Shown here piece by piece: positions 54,198 through 62,249 of a DNA stretch of 62,249 nt. How positions within the stretch are numbered: the first letter of the stretch is position 1; the number at the start of each line of letters is the position of its first letter. A program made the translations under genes and the position numbers. The stretch comes from Myxococcota bacterium (GTDB lineage: Bacteria > Myxococcota_A > Polyangia > JAAYKL01): the NCBI GenBank assembly GCA_028278265.1, contig JANQET010000044.1, forward strand, positions 1 through 62,249, written 5' to 3'. The notes under the pieces are model-generated. The model was not told the DNA's origin, made no database searches, and was given only the letters and a program-made list of their open reading frames with translations.

Positions 54198-54850
54198 CTC
54201 TCCACCACCTCTGCCGTGCTCATCACTACCGCCACCGCGTCGGCCAGGGCGAGCAGGGACGAGACGTGCCGTTCCTCGGTACTCGTGGCCATCCCATCGA
54301 CCGGTAAATAGACTTCGAATCCGCGGCAAAAGGCAGATCGGGCCGTGGTCTCACAGCACATGTGGGTCAACACACCACAAATCAACACCTGATCGATCCC
54401 CCGTTTCGTGAGATATTCCTGTAGAGAAGTGCCCCAGAATGCATCGTAGGTCGTTTTGCGGATCACCAGCTCATTGCCGACCGGGGCCACGGCCGGCAGA
54501 ATTTCCCCCTGGGGTTCATCGGCCCGGATGTAATCCGAGAAAAATTTGCCCAGCATGCCCAGATCAGTGTCATTCCGATGACCGTGGCGGGTGTAAATCA
54601 CCGGACCACTCTTGGAGCGCCACGCGGCGAGCAGCACTTTGATCTGGGGCACGATTGCTGCGGAGGCCGATAGATAGCAGCGGCCCGCAGGATGGGTGAA
54701 GTAGCGCAGCATATCGATGACCAACAGGGCACACCTCGCCGGATTGAGCTGAAGCCCGGGACGGGGCGCCACGCTGCCGCGAACCCGGTCGAGCCAGGCG
54801 GCGGTTTTTTGCTGCAGGTTTTTGCGATCGAGGTATGTGGCCGTCCTCAT
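54179..54850 (-). CDS. Isochorismatase-family cysteine hydrolase
   Basis: 223 residues. The catalytic triad is visible: Asp in V-I-D-M-L, Lys in R-K-T-T-Y, and Cys in T-H-M-C-C-E-T-T. Family members hydrolyse isochorismate, nicotinamide, ureidoacrylate and similar amides. Start ATG 54850 has GGAGAGG. First gene of an overlapping operon with the TrxR-like and radical SAM genes; the shared arrangement suggests a common pathway, perhaps nucleotide or cofactor salvage, but the substrate is unknown. Confidence 0.9.
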   Translation of the reverse strand: MRTATYLDRKNLQQKTAAWLDRVRGSVAPRPGLQLNPARCALLVIDMLRYFTHPAGRCYLSASAAIVPQIKVLLAAWRSKSGPVIYTRHGHRNDTDLGMLGKFFSDYIRADEPQGEILPAVAPVGNELVIRKTTYDAFWGTSLQEYLTKRGIDQVLICGVLTHMCCETTARSAFCRGFEVYLPVDGMATSTEERHVSSLLALADAVAVVMSTAEVVERCSKSA

Positions 54851-54967
54851 CTCACCTCTCCAACGACGAGCGAATGGTATGCGCCAACGGGCTGTCGCGC
54901 AAGGTGGTGAATAGGGTTTGTCCTTCCAGGCGAGCCCGCGTACAATGCGCCAACGAGGAAAAGAGAC

Positions 54968-56761
54968 ATGAGGGAGAAAACCACCATCACGAGCTTGCTG
55001 TTGACCGCGGTCCTCGGACTCGCCACACCGGCTCACGCCGCCACAGGGGACGCCTATATCGCTTACAACCTGGGACTCGCCGCGCGGGCCAAGGGAAACA
55101 TCGAAGCAGCATACAAGCTGTTCAAAAAATCCTGCCTGGCCCAGGACGGCATCGCGGAGGCGTGCCTCATCTGGAGCGAGCTGGCCGAAGGGAGGGGCAA
55201 CGAAAAGGATATCAAGCGCGCCCTCGGCTCTGCGGTGATGCTCGCACCGGAGGACATCCGCGGACGCTACGCGCTGGCGATGAAGCTGCTCAAAAAGGAG
55301 GACTGGCCCTGGGCCATTGAGCATCTCAGCGCGGCCCTGCCCCACGCCAAGGACAGCGCGGATCGGGCGTTGCTGCACTACTACCTGGGCTACGCCCTGT
55401 TCAAGAACAACGCCCTCGAAGAGGCGGGAGAGCACCTGGCTCAGACACGGCCCTTGCTGCCCCCGGAACTGACGCAACGGTGCAACTACTTTCGGGCGAT
55501 TATCGCAAAGTCAGCTGGAGAATCGGAACAGGCCGTGATGTTGATGAAAGACGCCATCGTCGGCGCCGATCCCGCCTGGTCCGAATCAGCACGGGCAGAG
55601 CTCTCCTCTTGGAGCGCTTTTCCCGCGCGATTGGGTTGGTTTGGACAGCTGAGCGGGTCGTTTGGTCTCAATACCCGCCCCCTCTCCGTCTTCGTGGAAG
55701 ACATCATCGAAGCCAATGCGGCCCTCCAGAGCGTGTTTCGCGCGGACCTGTTGCACAATCGGGGCAACGAGACCCATGCCTTCGAGGGGCTGATCATCTT
55801 TTACCGGGAACAGAATTGGCTCGAGCTCGGCGATTCGCCCGACGGGGAGGAGGCAACCGATCGGTTCGTTACCGAGGACTTCAACACCACCGTCTTCATC
55901 GCCGAAGGGGCCTATCGGGGGCGGACCTGGATCAGTGGTCTGGAGCATCGCTTGAAAATCGGCGTGGAAAGCAGCATTCAGTACATGGACAACCCGCCGC
56001 ACAAGAACGAATTTACCGGCGACTTCGAACGGCTGGACGGATCGCCGACCATGGTCACCCGTTCGCTGGGCGGAAAAATCTGGTGGACGATGGCCCCCTC
56101 CAAGAACGCCCTTTTCGACGTGCGGCTCAAAGCAGAGGTGCGGCCGAACTACATCGATCGCACCATGAGCTCGGCCCGGTTCCGCTTGCGACTCAACCAC
56201 ACGCGCTACGCCCTCGATCGGGCACTGCAACTCAAGCTGCTGGTCGGCACGCGGTACGATCGCACTTACCACGACTCCCAAATTTTCAAATACGACCGGC
56301 TGCTACCCGAGGCGGAGCTCAATCTGCGGTACAAAACCCCGATCGAGCGCCTGACCGCGGTCCTCGGCGGGCAGCTAAAGTACAACTACTATTTCAACGC
56401 CAAGGGCAATGTGGACAACTCCTTCCGCCCCCCGTGGAATGGGGAGCTGCTGGCCCAACAGATCGATCCGGCGACAGGGCAACCCCTGTATACCGACGCG
56501 ATGCTCACCGCGCTGGAGGCCGAGTACTACGACTACGCCCGCCAGGATTGGGAGTGGGAGTTGAGCGGCCAGGCCCAATTGGCGCTCTGGTCCCGCGCCG
56601 TGTTGAGCCTGATTTACAGATATCATCACCGCATCTCCAACATCGATGATGCGCCGTCCCCCCTCTACGAAAACGAAGACGGCCAGTTGGCCCGCCTGCA
56701 GAGCCCGGAGTACGGCTACATTCGTCACCAATTGATGCTGGAGCTACGGCAGCAGTTTTAG
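54968..56761 (+). CDS. Outer-membrane protein with N-terminal TPR and C-terminal beta-barrel
   Basis: 597 residues. Signal peptide (A-H-A cleavage near 24), TPR-like helical repeats to about residue 200, then an alternating-hydrophobic beta-barrel with many aromatic-ending strands, closing with L-R-Q-Q-F (terminal Phe, the usual barrel signal). TPR plus barrel is the shape of surface-lipoprotein translocators of the Slam type, which would suit a genome with so many lipoproteins, but no specific match is claimed. Start ATG 54968 has GAGGA. The 3' end overlaps the decayed peptidase by 18 bases. Confidence 0.7.
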   Translation: MREKTTITSLLLTAVLGLATPAHAATGDAYIAYNLGLAARAKGNIEAAYKLFKKSCLAQDGIAEACLIWSELAEGRGNEKDIKRALGSAVMLAPEDIRGRYALAMKLLKKEDWPWAIEHLSAALPHAKDSADRALLHYYLGYALFKNNALEEAGEHLAQTRPLLPPELTQRCNYFRAIIAKSAGESEQAVMLMKDAIVGADPAWSESARAELSSWSAFPARLGWFGQLSGSFGLNTRPLSVFVEDIIEANAALQSVFRADLLHNRGNETHAFEGLIIFYREQNWLELGDSPDGEEATDRFVTEDFNTTVFIAEGAYRGRTWISGLEHRLKIGVESSIQYMDNPPHKNEFTGDFERLDGSPTMVTRSLGGKIWWTMAPSKNALFDVRLKAEVRPNYIDRTMSSARFRLRLNHTRYALDRALQLKLLVGTRYDRTYHDSQIFKYDRLLPEAELNLRYKTPIERLTAVLGGQLKYNYYFNAKGNVDNSFRPPWNGELLAQQIDPATGQPLYTDAMLTALEAEYYDYARQDWEWELSGQAQLALWSRAVLSLIYRYHHRISNIDDAPSPLYENEDGQLARLQSPEYGYIRHQLMLELRQQF

Positions 56762-57703
56762 AACCGACAGGAGGCCTGACGAGGTGGTCGAGCCGCCCAC
56801 CCGACGACCGGTGATCCCGCAGCTGCCACCCCCATCACCTTCATCATCGTTATCATCATCGTCATCCGCATCCCCGTCGCCGTCTCCATCGCCGTCCCCG
56901 TCTGCATCGCCGTCCCCGTCGCTGTCCCCATCCCCGTCGCTATCTGAATCGGAGTCGGCGTCCGAATCCGTATCCCCGTCGGTGTCCCCGTCCGTATCAC
57001 TGTCCGTGTCGCTGTCCCCATCTGTGTCCAGATCGCCACCTTGGTAAATCACATAGCTGGTCGAGGTACCGATTTGGCTCGACCCCCACTTGATGCGCAT
57101 GTATCCGTTCTTTCCCCAGCCGGCGCCCCAGGAATTTCGCATGTACCAGACTTCCTCTTCATCGTTCCAGCCGGTGGGGGAAAAGCCCAAATCGGCGTCG
57201 ACCCCGTCTTGCAGTTTGATGTTGTTTTCAAACGGACCCACCGTGGCAAAGGCCCAACAGCTGCCGCAACTGCCCTGATCGCGAATCGGCGTACACCCGT
57301 CGTCCTCGCACCAATTCAATTGAGCGGGCAACTGCCGCGATCCGTTTTCGACGAGCAAGTTGGGATTGGCCGGGGCGTGCTGATCTTGTGGAACGGCGAA
57401 CGATCCGCGATAGGTTCCGTGGGATCGAAACTGTACCACTCTGGTTTGTACGGCCCTTTTTTCGAAGGGTCATTTGTAGCGGAGGGTCAACTCACCGGAA
57501 CCGCGACCCGCCCCACAGACGTAGACCCGTTGGATACCACTCGCCCCGAGCATCCCCGCCGGTTCGTGGAGGTACTCCGCGCCGAGCACCCTGAGCGGTG
57601 AATCGTCGTTCAGCTGAGCTTCCCAGCGAAAACCGGTTGTCACATTCGCCTCCAGCTCGATCGCAGCCACCCGATCCAAATCGGTTTCATCGTGGACGTC
57701 CAT
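56744..57703 (-). pseudogene. Decayed chagasin-like inhibitor + papain-like (C1A) peptidase with Asp-rich linker
   Basis: The frame from 57703 shows an inhibitor-I42 (chagasin) segment (T-T-G-F-R-W-E ... L-T-L-R-Y-K), then an in-frame TGA (57470-57472) where family members have Arg in R-P-[WF]-E. The C1A peptidase follows: D-Q-G-S-C-G-S-C-W-A-F with the nucleophilic Cys and R-N-S-W-G-A-G-W-G with the Asn. About 100 residues between these, including the catalytic His, are missing. Downstream is an Asp-(Ser/Gly/Thr) linker. No signal peptide precedes the inhibitor part, and the C-terminal sorting segment is cut short. The gene is non-functional as read. CGA to TGA fits the nonsense change. Confidence 0.7.
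56853..57030. repeat. Hexamer-based low-complexity DNA encoding an Asp-rich linker
   Basis: GAY-N3 repeats on the minus strand give the D-G/D-S/D-T linker of the decayed peptidase gene. Confidence 0.75.
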
Positions 57704-57732
57704 ACCGGCCCCGGTGTCGGGATTCGCCTTGG

Positions 57733-58929
57733 CTACCCTTTTCTTTGCTTGCGCTGGTATACGTTGATTTGGGCCAGTGCGGCGCGGGCGCGGGCTTCGG
57801 TTTGGGGATCGGGATCGTAGTCGAAGACGCTTTGTAGGTGTTGGTAGGCGGCGGTCGGCTGGCCCCGTTCGAGATTGGCCAGACCGAATTCCAAAAAGAC
57901 TTCGGCGAGCTCGGTTGAGCTCTGATGGGAGGCCACACAGCGTTTCAACAGTTGGTGGGCCGTGATGATCATTCCTTCTTGGCGCAACCAGGCAGCCAAT
58001 CGGGCGCATTGCCTGGGGGAAAGGGCCGCGAGCTGTCGGCGGTCGAGTTGGTTCAGGGCGTGAATCGCCCGATGCTGATCCCCCACTGTCAGGGATTGCT
58101 GTAACTCGTCAAAGGGATCGACGGCCCCTGACTGGCCCGCTGCGGTTTTTGGCTTGGGCCGTTTGGTTTTTCGCTCGGAGCGGGGCCAGCGCCAGGCCAC
58201 TTGCTCCCCGGCTGCCGCGATAGCCAAGCCCGCGACAAACCCGCCCAAATGCGCCCCATAAGCCACCGAAGATTCCTGACTGAGCACGAAAGGAAGCAGG
58301 TTGTCGATGATCACGTAGAACCCGAGTACCCAGCGCACGGGAATCAACCAAACATCAAAAACAATGGGAAAGAGAAAGATGAACACCTTCACTTTGTTGC
58401 GTTTGAACAACAAAAAGTACAGGCCGAGCACCCCGGAAATCGCCCCCGATGCACCAACCAATGGGGTGTTCGAATCACCGGCAAACGCGGCAAAGGCCAA
58501 AGTGGCCACGATGCCGGTCAGGAGATACACCACCAGGTAGAGCAAGCGACCCAGCCGGTGTTCCACATTGTCCCCGAAAATCCACAGAAACAGCATGTTG
58601 CCCCCCAGATGGACCAGGCCGCCGTGGAGGAACATACTGCTGAAAATTGTCATCAACTGCGGCTCTGCGGGTCGGTAGCCCCACTGATACACGAAGAGAT
58701 CGTACGCGCTCAAGCTAGAGACGATTTGCAGCACATCTCGCTGGGAATGAATGTAATCCGAGTAGAGTTTCAAGTACTCGATTAACAACGGATCTTTGAC
58801 GTCCACCGGTTGCATCGACAGGGGCAGCGTAATCAGCAGGTAAACACCCACATTCGCTGCGATCAACAACCAGTTGATCCAAGCGGTGTAGTTTTTCGGA
58901 TTGGGGGTATCGCCGATGGGTAAAAACAT
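57733..58929 (-). CDS. Rhomboid-family intramembrane serine protease with C-terminal TPR-like region
   Basis: 398 residues. Six or seven membrane helices with H-L-G-G-N-M-L-F-L-W-I-F, the catalytic Ser in G-A-S-G-A-I-S-G and the catalytic His in Y-G-A-H-L-G-G. A basic linker and a helical C-terminal region with TPR-like packing (about 290-395) follow. Rhomboids cut membrane-anchored proteins, including sorting-tail proteins in some bacteria. Start ATG 58929 with AAGGA. The decayed peptidase lies just downstream; a processing link is speculative. Confidence 0.9.
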   Translation of the reverse strand: MFLPIGDTPNPKNYTAWINWLLIAANVGVYLLITLPLSMQPVDVKDPLLIEYLKLYSDYIHSQRDVLQIVSSLSAYDLFVYQWGYRPAEPQLMTIFSSMFLHGGLVHLGGNMLFLWIFGDNVEHRLGRLLYLVVYLLTGIVATLAFAAFAGDSNTPLVGASGAISGVLGLYFLLFKRNKVKVFIFLFPIVFDVWLIPVRWVLGFYVIIDNLLPFVLSQESSVAYGAHLGGFVAGLAIAAAGEQVAWRWPRSERKTKRPKPKTAAGQSGAVDPFDELQQSLTVGDQHRAIHALNQLDRRQLAALSPRQCARLAAWLRQEGMIITAHQLLKRCVASHQSSTELAEVFLEFGLANLERGQPTAAYQHLQSVFDYDPDPQTEARARAALAQINVYQRKQRKG

Positions 58930-59076
58930 CAGTTCCTTATTTAGCGGGCATTCAGTTTCGCCGCAACCGCTGGGTGGTCGGTTGAGCAACCGGCGATGCG
59001 GCCGACGACGGGTCGATCGATCCCGCATAACTCCAAAATGGGAAGCATTCTCCTGCGCTGCTCGTTACCACAATAG

Positions 59077-60033
59077 ATGAAGGACCCTAAATTGAATAGA
59101 AAACTGGTCGGCTATTTTTGGGTGATCAACTTGGTCGTGTTGTTGGTGGTGTCTTACTTATTGGCCGAAGCGACCGGCAGCTTGCTCACCCGCGAAATCG
59201 ACGCCGCGATCAGCCGACCCATGAACGGACCCCAACCAACGGATCAAACGGAACCGGATCCCGCCGATGCTGGCGACTATTACCGAACCGGCGACGGTAT
59301 TTTGGCGCGCAATATCTTCGATTCGGTGACCGGGCCGATCGACCCCAACAGCACCCCCATCGCGGCACCCCTTCTCTCGGAACCGGAGGAACGGCCCACA
59401 ATGACCCGTTGTGATGATTCCACCATCTCCCTGCACGCCTTGGTGGCGTTCCGTTCCGCCGCCCTGTCGTTCGCCTCGCTCACGGTGAACGGTGAGACCA
59501 AGCTCGTCTGGACAGGGGATCGGCTCAACGGTCGAACCGTCTCGGAGATCCACTGGCAGCACCTCATTCTCGAGGGTTCATCCGGCCCGTGTTACATGCG
59601 CCTGTTCGACAATCCCCATCAATCGCCGCCCGCACGGCAAAGGGGCACACCGACGAAGGCCCGGGCCTCGATCAATGATTTTGAAAACCAGATCAAATAT
59701 GTCAATGAAAACAAGCACACAATCAAACGGTCGTTGATCAAAACGTTCATTGCAAACCCGAAGGAGTTGACCAAAGGGGTGCGCATCGGCCCCCACCGGA
59801 AAAAAGGAAAACTCATCGGATTCAAATTAAAGAGCTTTCCTCCACAGCATCCCCTCACCCTATTCGGCGCGCAGAAGGGTGACATCCTCCACGCGGTCAA
59901 CGGCACCTCGATCTTGGATGCAAGCACCGCAATGGCGTTTTACCAACAGCTTCCCTCATTGAACGCCTTGTCCCTTTCGATACTCCGAAACGGACAACCC
60001 AAAACCCTGCAAATCGACATCAACGGGGAGTGA
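59077..60033 (+). CDS. GspC-like type II secretion protein (HR and PDZ domains)
   Basis: 318 residues. Short cytoplasmic tail, one membrane helix (about 12-33), a homology region with L-A-R-N-I-F-D-S and beta structure, and a C-terminal PDZ domain (I-G-F-K-L ... L-F-G-A-Q-K-G-D-I-L-H-A-V-N-G). This is the layout of GspC, which links the inner-membrane platform to the secretin. No other gsp gene is seen. The start ATG 59077 has no clear ribosome-binding site. A terminator-like hairpin follows. Confidence 0.75.
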   Translation: MKDPKLNRKLVGYFWVINLVVLLVVSYLLAEATGSLLTREIDAAISRPMNGPQPTDQTEPDPADAGDYYRTGDGILARNIFDSVTGPIDPNSTPIAAPLLSEPEERPTMTRCDDSTISLHALVAFRSAALSFASLTVNGETKLVWTGDRLNGRTVSEIHWQHLILEGSSGPCYMRLFDNPHQSPPARQRGTPTKARASINDFENQIKYVNENKHTIKRSLIKTFIANPKELTKGVRIGPHRKKGKLIGFKLKSFPPQHPLTLFGAQKGDILHAVNGTSILDASTAMAFYQQLPSLNALSLSILRNGQPKTLQIDINGE

Positions 60034-60047
60034 AAACGACGCGTTGT

Positions 60048-60070
60048 GCCCCGGCAGTCGGGCTTGTTTT
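60048..60070 (+). terminator. Possible intrinsic terminator after the gspC-like gene
   Basis: GC-rich hairpin (CCCG/CGGG around GCAGT, with a bulge) directly followed by TTGTTTT, 15 bases past the stop codon. Confidence 0.45.
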
Positions 60071-60187
60071 CTCCCGAAAAAATCATAAAAATTTTTTCTG
60101 AACTTTTCTGAAATAAACCGCTCGCGGTCGCGTACCCCAGGTAGAAGCAAGGCAATGAACAGAAACCACGAGACAGGAGAAAAAACA

Positions 60188-60448
60188 ATGACGACCAATC
60201 ATCAAAACAAAAACAGTATTCAATCTTCAACGACCAAAAAAAGCTTTTCCGCGATCTTGTTTGTCGCGGTGATGGGGGCGCTGATGGTCGCTACGCCGAG
60301 CCTGGCCTCCCTGGGCCGGGTGACGACGCAACTCATCACACCGACACCGGCGGTTGAGACGGCGCAACCCGAGGTAGAACTGCCCGACCGCTGGAAGTGG
60401 GAGCGCAAGGCGATCACCTTTGATCACATGTACCGCAACAAACGATAG
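60188..60448 (+). CDS. Small membrane-anchored or secreted protein, unknown function
   Basis: 86 residues from ATG 60188, preceded by CAGGAG; ATG 60155 is an alternative. A hydrophobic segment near 20-38 (I-L-F-V-A-V-M-G-A-L-M) ends in a possible signal-peptidase site (S-L-A-S). The rest is polar with W-K-W-E-R-K. No family recognised. It stands alone between the gspC-like gene and the molybdopterin enzyme. Confidence 0.55.
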   Translation: MTTNHQNKNSIQSSTTKKSFSAILFVAVMGALMVATPSLASLGRVTTQLITPTPAVETAQPEVELPDRWKWERKAITFDHMYRNKR

Positions 60449-60694
60449 ATGCGGTTCCCGCTCCCCAATCCCAATGCTTATCCCTCGCACGGTGCGTCCG
60501 TCCGGCGCATGAGCGCGCCCAATACCGACGCGCCGTCGATTTCCATACATCCCCTTTTTCTGTGTCCAATCGACTTACCGAACCCTTCGAGATCCCGGTC
60601 CGTGTGCCTCCTGTCCAGCCCGCGATGCCTTGCTTCACCCATCGCGTCTGACCGCACGCGGCCCGGGGTCTCGACTTTTGACGGTTACTTTTTT

Positions 60695-62249
60695 TCAGAC
60701 TGCGTCAGGATCGTTTGACGGGATCCCTTCTAGATAGATCCAGGTGTCATGCATCGCCGCGGCCCGACCCAAGTCGGTCAGCGCCGCTTCTCTCAATTGA
60801 TTGACCCTCTGGAGATCGCCCCGCCAAGCGGCCGGATTGAACTGCAGCACCTCAGGGAGCACGGCCGGATCAGCGGTGATGCGGGCCCGTACGCGGCCCA
60901 CCGCGCTCTCGACCCAGACCTCCTGTTGATCGCTCAGGCCCTGTGCAGCGAGCGTTTGGGGATGAACGCGGACAACCGGGTTGTCCTTCAAGTCCCGCTC
61001 GTTGATTTGGGCGTTGACCATGAAGATGCTCTTGGTGGCCATCAAGCGCAAGGCCCCTTTGGGGATTGTCACGGAACGACGCTCGTAGGCGGTCACAAAC
61101 TCGTACCTACCCGACGGGGTGGGGAATCGTCGATCATCGAACGGTACGGGTTTCTTCAATGGATTGGGCAGCGGTCCCTCGCGGAGACGCTCGGTGGACA
61201 CGCTGTGCCGGGTCAGCTCCCCGAGCAACTGGGTTGCCCACTCGTCCGTGCTTCCCTCCAACAAGTCACCGACCCCCATCCGTTCGGCCAACCCCTCCAG
61301 AATCTCGGTATCGGATCGGGCCTCGCCCATCGGCGGTACCACGGCTCGATTCATCCCCAACCAGTGGTGTCCGTAGGCGCGCACCAAATCATCGTGCTCC
61401 AAATAGGTCGTGCAGGGAAGAAACAGCTCGGCGTAATTGGCCGACGCGGTGAGAAATTGATCCACCACCACCAGAAAATCGAGTTGGGCCAGGGCCCGGT
61501 CCACCCGGCCGGTGTCCGGAGCCGTGGCCGCCGGATTGGCACCGGCGATCCAGGCCATCTTGATCGGGGGATTTTCAGCGGCGAGTATTTCTTGGCCCAG
61601 GCGGGGTAACAAAATCTTGCGCTTGAACGGCTTTGACAAAACCGAGAGATCCAATCCCTCGGCCGCCGCCGTGTCCGTGAACACACCGCCCCCGGAAACA
61701 CCGATGTTGCCGGTGATCGCAGCCAGGGCATCGATCAGCCGGGTGGTCGCGCCCCCGTCCCGCCAATACCCAATCCCCAATCCGGCCATCGTGTTGAGCG
61801 GTTTGACGGTCCCGTAGCAATCGGCCAGTTCCTCGATTTGCGCGCGTTCGAGCTGGGTCGCGCTCAAGACCTCGTCGAGGGTGATGGATCGCACGAGTCG
61901 TTCATAGTCCTCAAAACCGGTGGTATGCGCTTCGATGAATTCCCCATCGATTGCCCTCCGCTCCAACAGCAGCCGGGCGATGCCCAGGGCCAACATACCA
62001 TCGCTTCCCGGACGGAGTTGAAAATGGCGATCCGCCTTGCGGGCGGTCATGGAGCGCACGGGATCGACCACCAGCAACCGGGCCCCCTTTTTTCGCGCGG
62101 CTTGCACGAAGGGGAAACTGTGGGGATAGGTCACGGCGATGTTCTTGCCCCAAACGACAAATCCGGCGGCGTTGGTAAAATCTTCCCAGGAGTGGGCGGT
62201 GTCGCCGCCAAAGTCCAGCGCCTGTCCTGCGTGAACCGCTTCCGAGCTG
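60695..62249 (-). CDS. Molybdopterin (bis-MGD) oxidoreductase, partial
   Basis: The frame runs off the right edge of the window, leaving about 517 residues of a prokaryotic molybdopterin oxidoreductase (DMSO reductase family). Visible: V-V-W-G-K-N near the cut, G-A-R-L-L-V-V-D-P, G-S-D-G-M-L-A-L-G, N-T-M-A-G-L-G-I-G-Y and the C-terminal dinucleotide-binding domain (V-V-R-V-H-P, V-W-V-E-S-A-V-G-R-V). The N-terminal 4Fe-4S domain and the metal-ligand residue are outside the window. Role may be formate dehydrogenase, polysulfide/thiosulfate reductase or similar; undecided. Confidence 0.9.
   Translation of the reverse strand, partial: SSEAVHAGQALDFGGDTAHSWEDFTNAAGFVVWGKNIAVTYPHSFPFVQAARKKGARLLVVDPVRSMTARKADRHFQLRPGSDGMLALGIARLLLERRAIDGEFIEAHTTGFEDYERLVRSITLDEVLSATQLERAQIEELADCYGTVKPLNTMAGLGIGYWRDGGATTRLIDALAAITGNIGVSGGGVFTDTAAAEGLDLSVLSKPFKRKILLPRLGQEILAAENPPIKMAWIAGANPAATAPDTGRVDRALAQLDFLVVVDQFLTASANYAELFLPCTTYLEHDDLVRAYGHHWLGMNRAVVPPMGEARSDTEILEGLAERMGVGDLLEGSTDEWATQLLGELTRHSVSTERLREGPLPNPLKKPVPFDDRRFPTPSGRYEFVTAYERRSVTIPKGALRLMATKSIFMVNAQINERDLKDNPVVRVHPQTLAAQGLSDQQEVWVESAVGRVRARITADPAVLPEVLQFNPAAWRGDLQRVNQLREAALTDLGRAAAMHDTWIYLEGIPSNDPDAV

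Noticed and set aside
57470-57472. In-frame TGA in the chagasin/papain gene as a second selenocysteine codon
   Set aside because: Homologous position is Arg, a single CGA to TGA change explains it, the only hairpin starts directly at the UGA with its loop about five bases away (too close for a SECIS), and the gene is otherwise broken.

Overview
The window looks like chromosomal DNA (or a metagenomic contig) of a GC-rich, Gram-negative, anaerobic bacterium of the Myxococcota / deltaproteobacterial kind. Reasons: many secreted lipoproteins whose Cys anchor is followed by long Asp-(Ser/Thr/Gly/Ala) linkers; GYF-type, AgmX/TonB-like C-terminal, FecR, PP2C and kinase-like signalling proteins; and oxygen-sensitive enzymes (2-hydroxyacyl-CoA dehydratase with its activator, reductive dehalogenase, NIF-type Fe-S assembly, ADP-forming acyl-CoA synthetase, several 4Fe-4S proteins). 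The taxonomic placement is inference; no rRNA is present.

Layout. 1-147 is a perfect fold-back, probably a contig-end chimera. 0.1-12 kb: SGNH hydrolase fragment, polysaccharide deacetylase, DUF6599-like protein, Tat-exported aldo/keto reductase-ferredoxin lipoprotein, TonB-like protein, CPBP protease, YitT protein, zinc-ribbon/beta-propeller protein, DExH helicase. 12-17.4 kb: HEAT-repeat lipoprotein with a near-consensus sigma70 promoter, tRNA-Arg(CCG), two Asp-rich lipoproteins. 17.5-21.5 kb: ADP-forming acyl-CoA synthetase translationally coupled to a CoA-transferase/GNAT fusion. 22-26.4 kb: sulfatase-fold protein and mnmG. 26.7-29.4 kb: a reductive dehalogenase rdhA-rdhC pair. 29.3-32.3 kb: two more Asp-rich lipoproteins; one has an in-frame UGA in a U-P-G-C redox motif, followed at the right distance by a SECIS-like hairpin, and is therefore a candidate surface selenoprotein. 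32.4-36 kb: solute symporter, AprA/fumarate-reductase-type flavoprotein and ferredoxin, with three single-G insertions. 36-39.7 kb: MarR-controlled, translationally coupled 2-hydroxyacyl-CoA dehydratase operon with a palindromic operator. 39.7-49.7 kb: envelope-signalling genes (FecR-like, PP2C-cNMP, glutaredoxin lipoprotein, SH3 protein, transmembrane pseudokinase, YscJ/FliF-like lipoprotein). 49.7-54.9 kb: nifS-nifU, then a radical SAM / flavoprotein / isochorismatase operon. 54.9-60.5 kb: TPR-beta-barrel protein, decayed chagasin-papain gene, rhomboid, GspC-like protein. The right edge cuts a molybdopterin oxidoreductase.

How it fits together: the metabolic genes point to fermentative or anaerobically respiring use of organic acids, acyl-CoAs and possibly organohalides. 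Much of the remaining capacity goes into lipoproteins and envelope signalling. The best candidate for something undescribed is the selenocysteine-containing Asp-linker lipoprotein at 31264-32262. The MarR/dehydratase operon, the pseudokinase + YscJ-like pair and the rdhA-rdhC pair come next.
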